From a virus, in the IMG/VR virus record IMGVR_UViG_3300030333_002481, positions 1-40,663 of that record: DNA of 40,663 nucleotides; one strand, 5' to 3'. This document shows positions 1 to 8,661 of this stretch, piece after piece; the first letter of the stretch is position 1, and the number at the start of each line of letters is the position of its first letter. Both the position numbers and the translations under genes were made by a program. The notes below the pieces were generated by a model. It was not told the origin of the DNA, searched no databases, and saw only the letters and a program-made list of their open reading frames with translations.

Positions 1-1
1 T

Positions 2-1105
2 CATGTAGCCGTAACTATAGATGAAAATGACGTAGGCAAATTATATTTTGATGGAGCTCTTATTAAAACTCAAACAGGAGTCACTCCTCAACCAGATTAT
101 GCTGTATTTAATGGCTTTCAAATAGGTAAAGACAGAAGTCTTACTGGTTCTCCTAATATGTTTAAAGGAAAGATGGATCAACTTTCAACATGGTCTACTC
201 CTTTATCAGAAAAAGATATTTTAGCTATGTATAATCATGGTAAAAATAAAGATATTAGAGATATGGGACTTACTGGAAAATTAGGGTTTTATTTTAATTT
301 TGAAACAAAAAATATTACAGATGATGGAGAGATGGCTAATCTTGGTTCTGGACCAAATTTGACAATGCACGGAGGGATAGCTATAGCTGATGGAAATCAT
401 CATGGCACTGTATCTGGAACTGGAAATAAAATATACAATAGAGCAGGAATATCTAAAAACAGAGATTTATTAGGATTTGAAAGCAAAATAAAGCATTTGC
501 AAGGTGGAGTATATATTTCTAGAGATCAAGGTACTTATATAAATGTTTCTAGCAATGAAAAATCTGAAGTATATAAATATAGAACTAGATCTTTAACAGA
601 TATATTTAGAGGTGGCGGAACTGTTCAATGCTGGATAAAGCCAATGAGCACTACTGCTAATATGGGCATAATTAATAAAAGAGGAAATGGAAATCAAGGA
701 TGGCATTTAACATTAGAAAATTTTGATACAGATGCATTAGGTCTTGAATTTTGGGCTAAATTTAGCACTACATCAGCTCAACAAATCAAGAAAAGAATTA
801 TAACTCCATATATATGGACATATATAACTGTTGTATTTAAAGCTGAAAATGGTGAAAAAGCTATTTTGTATAAAAATGGTGAAGCATTAACTTTAGATAC
901 AGGAGCTACTCCAGCAGATGTAGATACGGCGGGCTCAGTTAGCTATGCAACTGATCAAGCTGTAGATTTATTAATTGGAGCTAAAGATACTGGTAATTGC
1001 TTTGAAGGTTCAATAGATGACGTTAGAATATATGATAAAATATTGACTCCTGAAGAGATATTAAAGAATTATAATAAATCAAAATCAACTCATTCAAATG
1101 AATAG
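2..1105 (+). CDS. Tandem LamG/concanavalin-like virion protein (5' truncated)
   Basis: The frame is open to the left window edge, so the true start lies outside; 367 codons are visible. Two copies of a LamG/ConA-type jelly-roll can be read. The first ends with a typical closing strand (FKGKMDQLSTWSTPLS) and a following short helix (EKDILAMYNHGK). The second ends with the equivalent FEGSIDDVRIYDKILTPEE. Between them lie strands such as GTVQCWIKP and WTYITVVFK, also typical of LamG_3-like domains. Such domains bind glycans or act as decoration and adhesion modules on phage heads and tails. It sits just before the portal gene, so a virion surface role is likely. There is no transmembrane segment. 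The fold is fairly sure, the exact role is inferred. Confidence 0.8.
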   Translation, partial: HVAVTIDENDVGKLYFDGALIKTQTGVTPQPDYAVFNGFQIGKDRSLTGSPNMFKGKMDQLSTWSTPLSEKDILAMYNHGKNKDIRDMGLTGKLGFYFNFETKNITDDGEMANLGSGPNLTMHGGIAIADGNHHGTVSGTGNKIYNRAGISKNRDLLGFESKIKHLQGGVYISRDQGTYINVSSNEKSEVYKYRTRSLTDIFRGGGTVQCWIKPMSTTANMGIINKRGNGNQGWHLTLENFDTDALGLEFWAKFSTTSAQQIKKRIITPYIWTYITVVFKAENGEKAILYKNGEALTLDTGATPADVDTAGSVSYATDQAVDLLIGAKDTGNCFEGSIDDVRIYDKILTPEEILKNYNKSKSTHSNE

Positions 1106-1113
1106 GAAATATC

Positions 1114-1446
1114 ATGGCACATTATGAAATGTATGTATGTTTAAATAAAGCAACTTATGAAAGTCAAATCCCTACTGCCTTACAAAATAAGCTAGGTTGG
1201 GACGATGGAGATGGAAATTCTTATAGACCTACTTGGAAAGAAGTATCATTTAGTGGTAAATTAGGAGTCCCTAGGTTTTCAAATAATGGTAATTATGTAA
1301 TAGTTAAGGGTGAATTTTCTATGAAAGAAGGAGAGCTTACAGCAATAGCAAATTTAGGAAATGGTTTAAGCTATCCTAATAATACAATTTTAACAAAGAC
1401 AGAAGCACAGGCATTAGTATCATCTAATGTATTTACAGGAGAATAA
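1114..1446 (+). CDS. Small protein of unknown function before portal
   Basis: This 110-aa protein starts 8 nt after the LamG-like gene, behind a weak AGGAAA ribosome-binding site. It has no motif I recognise, no cysteine cluster beyond a single N-terminal cysteine, and no membrane segment. The pattern KEVSFSGKLGVPRF then NYVIVKGEFSMKEGE suggests beta strands, followed by a short helix (TKTEAQALVSS). Its place between a LamG protein and the portal suggests a structural or assembly role, but this is inference only. Confidence 0.75.
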   Translation: MAHYEMYVCLNKATYESQIPTALQNKLGWDDGDGNSYRPTWKEVSFSGKLGVPRFSNNGNYVIVKGEFSMKEGELTAIANLGNGLSYPNNTILTKTEAQALVSSNVFTGE

Positions 1447-1447
1447 G

Positions 1448-3754
1448 ATGTCAAAAAGAACAGATAAAACAGCTGATAAAATAAAACATTTATATGATAA
1501 TGCAAATAGCGAAAGTAGACAACAATGGGAGTTTATTAATCAAAAAGGATTTGATTTTTCAAATGATAATCAATTATCTGAAAATGAAAGGGCATCCCTT
1601 GAAGATCAGGGAATGCCTACATTTACAATTAATAGAATAACTCCTATAGTTGAAATGCTAAATTTCTATGCTACGGCAAATAATCCTAGATGGCAAGCAG
1701 TTGGAACCGAGGGATCTGATTCTGATGTTGCGGCTGTATTTTCTGACATGGCTGATTATATTTGGGGAAATTCTGATGGTAATTCTCTATATTCAAATGC
1801 TATTAATGATTGTATTACTAAATCAATAGGGTATATATTAGTTACCGTAGATCCTGATTCTGATAATGGTATGGGAGATGTTGTATTAAAACAACCAGAA
1901 CCATTTGATGTATTTCCAGACCCTAAATCTAGAGATATATTATTTAGAGATGCTTCATATATATTAATTAGAAAGGTATTGCCTAAAGAACATTTAATAA
2001 AGTTATTCCCTGAATTTAAAACTAAAATTAAAAATGCATCTGGAAATGAATCCACTGAGTATGGATATACTGAAAAATCAATTAATTCATATAGAAAAGA
2101 TTTTACATCTAAAGATATCCACGAGTCAGAATCTGTTAAATCTGATGGAGAATTAGATCAATTAATAGAGTTTTTTGAAATGTATGAAAAAGTTAAAGTT
2201 TCATATATGAATGTATTCTATCAAATTCCTCCTACTGAAGAAGAATTAAATCAAATAAAACAACAAGTACAGGTACAATTACAAGAGATGCAAGCTGAAA
2301 TGGAAGTTGAATTATTAGAACAACAAAAAGCTATGGAGGCTGCAGTTCAGTCAGGAGAAATGCTTCCTGAAAGATATCAACTTGAGATGGAAAAAGCTCA
2401 AAAAATGATGCAAGATCAACTAGCTACTGCAGAGCAGCAAATGATGAGCGAAGCTCAAGCATCTATTACTAAGATTGAAAATATAGTAATGTCTGAAAAA
2501 GAATATAAAATTAAAATAACAAATCCCGAATTTGAAAATGTAGTTGTAGATGCAATACAATTCTATGGTACAAGAATACAACAAACATGTGTAGCAGGAG
2601 ACAAGACATTATATAAAAAAGTATTGCCAGAAAATATTACAGAGTATCCAATAGTACCATTTCATTTTAAGTGGACAGGAACTCCTTTCCCTATTTCAGC
2701 TGTATCACCTTTAATAGGCAAACAACGAGAATTGAACAAAGCCCACCAGCTAATGGTACATAATGCAAGTTTAGGTTCTTCCCTTCGTTGGATGCATGAA
2801 GAAGGATCAATTGATACAGATATGTGGGAAAAATACTCTAGCTCACCTGGAGCTTTATTGCCAGTAAGACCTGGAGCTACTCCTCCTACACCAGTTCAAC
2901 CTGCACCATTATCTAATGCTTTTTTTGGCATAGTTAATGAAGGTAAAAATGATATGGAGTATTTAGCAGGTATATATGCCGCAGCTCAAGGAGATACAGG
3001 AGCTCAGCATGAAACCTATAGAGGTATGTTAGCCATGGATGAGTATGGTACCCGAAGAGTTAAACAATGGTTAAAAGCTTCTATAGAACCTTCATTAAGA
3101 CAATTAGGTAGAGTAGTTCAACAATTTTCTCAAGCTGTTTATACTGCACATAAGGTATTTAGAATAGTTCAGCCAAGTGCTTTACAAGAAGAAAGAAAAA
3201 TAGAAATTAATGTTCCAATGTATAATGATCTTGGAGAAGCTATTGGTAAATTTAAAGATTATGGAGCAGCTAAATTTGATATAAGAATTGTATCTGGATC
3301 TACTTTGCCTGTTAATAGATGGGCTTATTTAGCTGAATTAAAAGATCTTATGAATATTGGGGTTGTTGATGATATAGCAGTATTAGCAGAAACAGATATA
3401 AGAAATAAAGAGCAAATTGCTAAAAGAAAAAGTTTATATGCTCAATTACAAAGTCAATTATCTTCTATGGAAGAAGCTATAAAAGATAAGGATGGCACTA
3501 TAGAAACACTAGAAAGACAATTAGTACAAGCTGGTATTAAAAATCAAGTAATGCAAGCTACTGTAGAGATAAATAAAGAAAAGGAAGAAGTTAAATCTGA
3601 TATCAAAGAAGAGTACAGAGATACTAGTGCAAAACAGAAAATTTTACGTAATGTAATGGAGTCAGAAGTAAGCAAAGCTACTAAAGAAGTAGGGCTTGCT
3701 GTTAAGGAAGCTCAAAATGTTTTAAATAATAATTTGCAACAATCATCTGAATAG
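1448..3754 (+). CDS. Portal protein (P22-like)
   Basis: The portal forms the dodecameric ring at one capsid vertex through which DNA is packaged and ejected. The start chosen is ATG 1448, not an in-frame ATG at 1427, because AGGAG lies 8 nt upstream of it; this gives 768 aa. Family hallmarks are an N-terminal region reading TFTINRITPIVEMLNF and the segment PFDVFPDPKSRD (about residues 152-163), typical of P22-type portals of marine podoviruses. There is also a clip/stem region with Gln- and Glu-rich helices. A coiled-coil segment of about 75 residues (about 270-345) interrupts the body. The C-terminal 100 residues (about 663-766) are a second long charged coiled coil, as expected for a barrel. 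The scaffold and capsid genes follow directly, which supports the call. Confidence 0.9.
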   Translation: MSKRTDKTADKIKHLYDNANSESRQQWEFINQKGFDFSNDNQLSENERASLEDQGMPTFTINRITPIVEMLNFYATANNPRWQAVGTEGSDSDVAAVFSDMADYIWGNSDGNSLYSNAINDCITKSIGYILVTVDPDSDNGMGDVVLKQPEPFDVFPDPKSRDILFRDASYILIRKVLPKEHLIKLFPEFKTKIKNASGNESTEYGYTEKSINSYRKDFTSKDIHESESVKSDGELDQLIEFFEMYEKVKVSYMNVFYQIPPTEEELNQIKQQVQVQLQEMQAEMEVELLEQQKAMEAAVQSGEMLPERYQLEMEKAQKMMQDQLATAEQQMMSEAQASITKIENIVMSEKEYKIKITNPEFENVVVDAIQFYGTRIQQTCVAGDKTLYKKVLPENITEYPIVPFHFKWTGTPFPISAVSPLIGKQRELNKAHQLMVHNASLGSSLRWMHEEGSIDTDMWEKYSSSPGALLPVRPGATPPTPVQPAPLSNAFFGIVNEGKNDMEYLAGIYAAAQGDTGAQHETYRGMLAMDEYGTRRVKQWLKASIEPSLRQLGRVVQQFSQAVYTAHKVFRIVQPSALQEERKIEINVPMYNDLGEAIGKFKDYGAAKFDIRIVSGSTLPVNRWAYLAELKDLMNIGVVDDIAVLAETDIRNKEQIAKRKSLYAQLQSQLSSMEEAIKDKDGTIETLERQLVQAGIKNQVMQATVEINKEKEEVKSDIKEEYRDTSAKQKILRNVMESEVSKATKEVGLAVKEAQNVLNNNLQQSSE

Positions 3755-3805
3755 TAATATATTACATATAAAGTTTTTTAATATAAAACAGGAGAAACCA
3801 GTAAA

Positions 3806-4711
3806 ATGGAAGAAAATGTACAAGAAGGTAACCTAGATGTCGAAGCTGCATTAGCAGGCGAAGACACTAGCTCCTCCAACGATAATTTCTTTGGGGAACT
3901 AGAACAGCAAGTCAATGGTGGCGTAGCTGATGAAAGATTTATTCCTACAGAGGAAACCCAACAGGTAAATGGCCCCGATGAGTCGGCAACCCAAAAAGAA
4001 CCTGAAGGCTCCGCGAATACTGTAGATTGGGATAGCGAGGACAACCCGTATAAAAAGCGTTATAGTGACTCTAGTAGAGAAGCTCAACGTTTAAATGAAG
4101 ATATAAAGGATTTAAAGCCCTTTGTACCAGTCCTAGAAGCGATGAAAAATGATAGCGGGCTTGTAAGCCACGTTCGTGATTATTTGGTAAATGGTGGGAC
4201 TCCCACTAAAACTGTAAAGGAGCAAATGAATCTACCAGAAGACTTTGAATTTGATGGTAACGAGGCAGTTACTAATCCAGACTCAGATTCTGCTAAAGTA
4301 TTTAATGCTCAAGTAGATGCAGTAGTAAATAATAGAGTTGGACAAATCTTGGCCCAGGAAAAAGCTAAAGCTGCTCAAATACAGCAAAAAGCTCAATTTG
4401 CTAGGCAAGAACAAGACTTTAGAAAAAAACATAAAATGTCTGACGATGAGTACAAAGAAATGGTAGCAAAGGCAAAAGACCATGTATTGACTCTCGAAGA
4501 CATTCATTATTTGTTAAATAAAGACAAAGTCCAAGGAAATGTTGCTAAATCTACTAAAGATGATATGGTTCAGCAAATGAAAAACGTACGTAATATGCCT
4601 ACAAGCGCTAGTGGAGCCAACAGTCAAGGAAATAATCAAAAAAGTCCTGATGACACAATATTTGATAGTTTACTTGGTTCTGATGGTGATTTAGATAACT
4701 TGTTCGGGTAG
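3806..4711 (+). CDS. Capsid scaffolding protein
   Basis: A 301-aa acidic protein between portal and capsid genes, the classic scaffold position. The first 75 residues are rich in Glu, Asp, Ser and Asn and look disordered. The middle (about 85-110) is a charged helix ending in LKPFVPVLEAM. Residues about 165-240 form a Lys/Gln/Glu-rich coiled coil with a basic patch (FRKKHKMSDDE). The C-terminus ends in an acidic TIFDSLLGSDGDLDNLF motif that could contact the capsid protein. The ribosome-binding site AGGAG at about 3790 is 11 nt from the ATG, a little long. The first 300 nt use more G/C-ending codons than neighbouring genes. No protease motif is visible. The role is inferred from position and composition. 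Confidence 0.8.
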   Translation: MEENVQEGNLDVEAALAGEDTSSSNDNFFGELEQQVNGGVADERFIPTEETQQVNGPDESATQKEPEGSANTVDWDSEDNPYKKRYSDSSREAQRLNEDIKDLKPFVPVLEAMKNDSGLVSHVRDYLVNGGTPTKTVKEQMNLPEDFEFDGNEAVTNPDSDSAKVFNAQVDAVVNNRVGQILAQEKAKAAQIQQKAQFARQEQDFRKKHKMSDDEYKEMVAKAKDHVLTLEDIHYLLNKDKVQGNVAKSTKDDMVQQMKNVRNMPTSASGANSQGNNQKSPDDTIFDSLLGSDGDLDNLFG

Positions 4712-4762
4712 AATTAATTTCAGACCTTCTACTCGGGCTTAATACTCATTAGGAGGTAAATA

Positions 4763-6289
4763 ATGTCTGATTTATTTAATCTAGGCAATCTAGCAACGAG
4801 TGATGTTGCAGGAACTGGTCCTGGTGCAGGAAGCAGCTTAAATACTGGTGATTTAAGACGTAAGTATAATTTTGGAGATAGAGTTTCAGAATTATCAATT
4901 GCACAAGATCCTTTCTTTAGATTTGTCTCAAAAGTAGGTAAAAAACCTACAGACGATCCACAGTTCAAATGGACTGAGAAAAGAGATTCATGGCATAAGC
5001 GTTATGCATATGTTATGGCTGCAAAAAATAATGTAGGTACATGGGTAACTACATCTGATCTTGGCGCTGCAAAAGCAACAGGAAATGATTTGTATTTACG
5101 TATGGGAACTGATTATAAAAATCAAGGTAATATTCAAAATATATTTGGAAATACTGGTTCAAGTCAAGTTCTTATTGGTGCGGCAGGTACAATGCCAAAG
5201 TTTTACATCCCAGGGCAATTAATTAAAGTTCCTTGCGGAAGTGGATCTGGCGGTAGTGCAGTTGCAGATTATATGGTTGCAAAGGTAAATACTGTAACTG
5301 AATATGCATCAACAGGAGCAGGAGATGATGCGAGTGGAACAACTGCAAATCCAGATATGGTTGAATTGTATTGCACAATTGTTAAAAATTGTAATACAAC
5401 TGCAAACAGTCAATATCTTACAGCATTAGCTAATAGTGATGATCAATCTACTGTTAGTCCAGCTGACGATGTAATTCATAGCGAATTAGAACAAAGACGT
5501 TCATATGTTATGGGTACAGCTCATGATGAGGGATCTGGTTATCCTGAAACATGGAAAGATCAGCCTTATTCAACAAACTATGGAAGAACTCAAATATTTA
5601 AAACTTCCATGGCAATGACTAATACTGCAAGAGCAACAGTTCTTAAGTATGAGCCAAATGAATGGGCAAGAGTATGGAAAGAAAAACTAGTAGAACATAA
5701 ATGGGATATTGAAAACTCATTATTATTTGGTTCTCAAAGTGATACTTATTATACTACTCAAGGTGCTGTAGATTACATCTTAAACTATGGTAACCAATTT
5801 GATCTTGCTATCGCAACTAAAACTGCAGATGATTTCTTGGATGATATGTCATCATATCTTGATCCTAGATATAACAATAGTTCTTCTACTGTTTTCTTCT
5901 GCGATACAGCTGTTTATAATTGGTTACATAAATTAGGTGGATACTTTAGAAATAATCTAGAGATTTCTCCTAACTTTAGATCTGATCTTGCATTAACAGG
6001 TAAGAAAAAAGTATTTGGAGTTGATATTTCAACATTCTCAACACCTTATGGTGATATGAATGTAGCAAGAAATATTCACTTAGATGGTACTAATATTAAA
6101 ATGTTAGGTATCAATATGAAATACGCAGCGTATCGTCCACTTGTGGGCAACGGTGTCAACAGAGATACTTCAGTTTATGTAGGTGTTCAAACACTTGAAA
6201 ATTCTGGTATTGACCGTAGAGTTGACTTAATCTTAACCGAAGCTGGTATGGAGTTCAGTATGCCTGAATGCCATGCTATCTGGAAATAA
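4763..6289 (+). CDS. Major capsid protein (HK97-fold type)
   Basis: A 508-aa protein with a very strong ribosome-binding site (TAGGAGG, 7 nt before ATG), directly after the scaffold gene. The conserved-looking central part (ANEWARVWKEKLVEHKWDIE-type region, about residues 300-325, followed by LLFGSQSD) and the C-terminal region ending in EAGMEFSMPECHAIWK resemble large capsid proteins of marine podo- and siphoviruses. A Gly/Asn/Thr-rich insertion (about residues 155-240) could be a surface-exposed loop or decoration domain. I did not verify the HK97 fold directly; the call rests on gene order, size and style of the conserved blocks. A GGAGG site overlaps the gene end and drives the next gene. 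Confidence 0.88.
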   Translation: MSDLFNLGNLATSDVAGTGPGAGSSLNTGDLRRKYNFGDRVSELSIAQDPFFRFVSKVGKKPTDDPQFKWTEKRDSWHKRYAYVMAAKNNVGTWVTTSDLGAAKATGNDLYLRMGTDYKNQGNIQNIFGNTGSSQVLIGAAGTMPKFYIPGQLIKVPCGSGSGGSAVADYMVAKVNTVTEYASTGAGDDASGTTANPDMVELYCTIVKNCNTTANSQYLTALANSDDQSTVSPADDVIHSELEQRRSYVMGTAHDEGSGYPETWKDQPYSTNYGRTQIFKTSMAMTNTARATVLKYEPNEWARVWKEKLVEHKWDIENSLLFGSQSDTYYTTQGAVDYILNYGNQFDLAIATKTADDFLDDMSSYLDPRYNNSSSTVFFCDTAVYNWLHKLGGYFRNNLEISPNFRSDLALTGKKKVFGVDISTFSTPYGDMNVARNIHLDGTNIKMLGINMKYAAYRPLVGNGVNRDTSVYVGVQTLENSGIDRRVDLILTEAGMEFSMPECHAIWK

Positions 6290-6300
6290 GGAGGTTATAA

Positions 6301-7065
6301 ATGGCTAATCCAATGTATGGACAAAATAAGTTCGACAATAAGTTAGATGCAGATTATGATAATAAATATAACTTCAAGTTATATGGAATACCTCAATTTG
6401 CAGGTGCAAATACTACAGCTAAGACAATGGATGGAACTGAAGCTGACCAATTTATGGCGCTTTATGGAAGTGGAGTTAGCATTCATGGAAGCTATATAGG
6501 AGCCAATACTACTGACTATATAATAGGACATGCTGAAGGTAGCAATATGACCATAACAAAGACCAACAACATAGGCGTTCAATGGACAGTAGGTCCATTT
6601 TTAGCTGGTGGTTTAGAAGGTTATGATATTTTCACAGTTGGATCTTCTCCTGCGTTCTATTTCAAGGTACATATGAAACTTAGTGATGTATCTGGAACAG
6701 ATGATTGTCATGTAGGCTTTAGATTGCAAAGTGATGCAAATGAAGTAACAGGCGTAGCCTATACTGACTTTGCTAGCTTGAATGTAGATGGTGGTACTAT
6801 TAAGTATGAGAATAATATTAATAATGCTGGTGCTGCTTCAGCCAATAGTGAAGGAACTTGGGCTGATAATGAATGGGCTTGGTTAGAAGTTAGAGTTAGT
6901 GGAACTGGCGTAACATCTTATTATAAGAATGGTGTTGAGCTTACAACTAACAAACCAACCGTTACTTTTGATACTGGTGATATTATTACTCCTTGGTTCT
7001 TCCAAAGACAAGATGCTGATACTTGCGATATTATCATTGATGAAATCGAATTTGGCTTGCAATAA
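6301..7065 (+). CDS. Capsid-associated ConA-like jelly-roll protein
   Basis: This 254-aa protein starts 11 nt after the capsid gene behind AAGGAGG. Residues about 85-254 read as a concanavalin/LamG-like beta-sandwich: FFKVHMKLSD-type strands, HVGFRLQSDANE, a WAWLEVRVSGTGVTSYYKNG strand pair, and the closing strand CDIIIDEIEFGL. The N-terminal 80 residues are a separate Asn/Asp/Gly-rich part. Its position immediately behind the major capsid gene suggests a head decoration or head fibre protein that exposes a lectin-like domain. Enzyme activity is not indicated. Confidence 0.75.
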   Translation: MANPMYGQNKFDNKLDADYDNKYNFKLYGIPQFAGANTTAKTMDGTEADQFMALYGSGVSIHGSYIGANTTDYIIGHAEGSNMTITKTNNIGVQWTVGPFLAGGLEGYDIFTVGSSPAFYFKVHMKLSDVSGTDDCHVGFRLQSDANEVTGVAYTDFASLNVDGGTIKYENNINNAGAASANSEGTWADNEWAWLEVRVSGTGVTSYYKNGVELTTNKPTVTFDTGDIITPWFFQRQDADTCDIIIDEIEFGLQ

Positions 7066-7076
7066 GGAGATAAACA

Positions 7077-7370
7077 ATGGCACAAGTAATAAATGGAGCA
7101 AGAGCTAGCTGGGCAAATAGAAGAGTTGAGACTCTGGATGGAAATGTAACAGTAAGTCCTGAAGATAGCGGAAAGGTCTTTTTGTGTGCCGCAGCTACAG
7201 TTACACTCCCTTCTGCCTCAGATGCTGGAGCAGGATGGAACGCGTTGTTCGTTTATAAATCTGGAGGAGCAACTACGGTTAATTCTTCTGGAAATATAGA
7301 TGCAGCAGGCGATTTTTGCCACGTATTTTGTGATGGTAGTGCATTTTATAATGCATTAAACTTAACATAA
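7077..7370 (+). CDS. Small head decoration protein candidate
   Basis: A 97-aa beta-rich protein behind AAGGAG, third gene of the capsid block. It contains the pattern VTLPSASDAGAGWNALF followed by GNIDAAGDFCHVFCDG, a small all-beta module also met in phage decoration proteins and tail-fibre parts. There is no membrane segment or catalytic motif. Close spacing behind the capsid gene and a following stem-loop suggest it is co-expressed with the capsid at high level. Function is inferred. Confidence 0.75.
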   Translation: MAQVINGARASWANRRVETLDGNVTVSPEDSGKVFLCAAATVTLPSASDAGAGWNALFVYKSGGATTVNSSGNIDAAGDFCHVFCDGSAFYNALNLT

Positions 7371-7393
7371 TAGGCAAATAACAAAATGTTGAA

Positions 7394-7436
7394 CCTGGGT
7401 GGTTATATGGAGTTTCCCCTCCCTGTACCACCCAGG
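7394..7436 (+). terminator. 10-bp perfect stem-loop after capsid block
   Basis: CCTGGGTGGT (7394-7403) and ACCACCCAGG (7427-7436) form a perfect 10-bp stem with a 23-nt loop, in an 88-nt gap between the decoration gene and the adaptor gene. It is much richer in G+C than the surroundings. There is no U-run after it, so a classical intrinsic terminator is doubtful. Partial termination, mRNA 3'-end protection of the capsid transcript, or RNase processing are alternatives. Confidence 0.45.
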
Positions 7437-7458
7437 GGATACTTAATAAAGGAATTAA

Positions 7459-8661
7459 ATGGCAGATTTTGAAACAAGAGTAGAAGGATTAACAGGTTTA
7501 ACGGTTAGCACTCATTTTACGACCGCTGAACTTACTGATTATCTCAAGGATGGTGTAATTGATGTTACAAATCGTTGTATAGCTTTAAATCCTGGCGATG
7601 CTAAAAAGTTTCAAGAGGTAACAGCTGCGCAAACATCTCAAGGCGCTAATTTAAATGGCGCAAAGATTTTGTCAGTTGTAAGAGAGTCGGGAGTTACTAA
7701 TCAATGGGAAGAATGTAAATATATTCATCCTGGTAAACAATATAGCGTAACAGATACGAGTAGCCTTGATTATGCATCTAAATTTCATCCAGTATATACA
7801 ATTTTAGAAGATAGTAAAATAAATGTGTATCCTGCTCCAGGGGCTAGTCCTAATAGCTATAAAGTGTACTATGTAAACAATGAACCTCAAAATGGTGATG
7901 GTGGTGCCTTGGCTTACAATAGTAGTGATTTAAAATCATTTCCAAATGATAAAGTTTATTTAGTAGTATTATATGCTGGCATAGCATGTATGAGAAATGT
8001 CATGGCTTCATTGCATGGAAATACTGATATAACAACAGCTTTAACCGCTGTTAATACAGAATTAGATGAAACTCAGGATGTTTGCGACTTAATAAATACT
8101 CAAGTAGATTCAGCTATTGCTGAATTAGCAGAAGCTGCAACATTAGTTGATGGCAATATAGATACTGCAGTAGCAGCGATCACAACTGCTTTAAGTAGAG
8201 TTAATACAGCTGTTCAATTGGCTAATACAGAATTTGATCTTGTCAATGGTGAAGTAGATTTGGCGAATCAATTTGTAGATGATGAAGATACGGAAGTTGC
8301 ATCTGGATATATACAAACTGCACAAGGATATTCTAATGCAGGTAAAAATTATTTAGATGAAGCGCAGGCTTCACTTCAAGAAGCTCAAGGATTTGTTGCT
8401 GAAGTTAATGCAAGAACAGGGCATGTAAATGCTCAAGTTGGTGTGGCTCAAGGATATATTGCAGCGGCACAAGGATATGCTTCTGAATTACAATCTAAGA
8501 TTGGTATATCTGGAGGATATTTACAAGAAGCTCAAGGCAGAATGGCTAACTTAGCTCAAGAATATAAATGGTATGAGGGGAGATTAAAAGAATTAAAACA
8601 AGAATATGAGATGGCATTTGAAAGAATGAAACCACCTCAACAAGCAGGAGCTAGATCTTAA
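7459..8661 (+). CDS. Head-tail adaptor protein with coiled-coil tail
   Basis: This 400-aa protein has two parts. The N-terminal 180 residues (helix TTAELTDYLKDGVIDVTNRC, then FHPVYTILEDSKINVYPAPG) look like the helical adaptor proteins that bind beneath the portal. From about residue 190 a long helical region follows (ITTALSRVNTAVQLANTEFD and similar heptads). At about 285-365 there are recurrent blocks of the type xxAQGYxxxA or YLxEAQxxL, and the C-terminus is a charged coiled coil. The repeats suggest a rod-like extension, possibly a fibre or collar attached to the neck. The gene ends in a TAATG overlap with the next one. Confidence 0.65.
   Translation: MADFETRVEGLTGLTVSTHFTTAELTDYLKDGVIDVTNRCIALNPGDAKKFQEVTAAQTSQGANLNGAKILSVVRESGVTNQWEECKYIHPGKQYSVTDTSSLDYASKFHPVYTILEDSKINVYPAPGASPNSYKVYYVNNEPQNGDGGALAYNSSDLKSFPNDKVYLVVLYAGIACMRNVMASLHGNTDITTALTAVNTELDETQDVCDLINTQVDSAIAELAEAATLVDGNIDTAVAAITTALSRVNTAVQLANTEFDLVNGEVDLANQFVDDEDTEVASGYIQTAQGYSNAGKNYLDEAQASLQEAQGFVAEVNARTGHVNAQVGVAQGYIAAAQGYASELQSKIGISGGYLQEAQGRMANLAQEYKWYEGRLKELKQEYEMAFERMKPPQQAGARS

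Noticed and set aside
1427-1447. Upstream start for the portal gene at 1427
   Set aside because: It would overlap the preceding gene and has no ribosome-binding site, whereas ATG 1448 has AGGAG at 8 nt.
7386-7472. A 28-codon frame (MLNLGGYMEFPLPVPPRGYL...) through the hairpin
   Set aside because: It is wholly explained by the hairpin sequence, runs into the adaptor gene, lacks a ribosome-binding site, and its composition differs from the other proteins.
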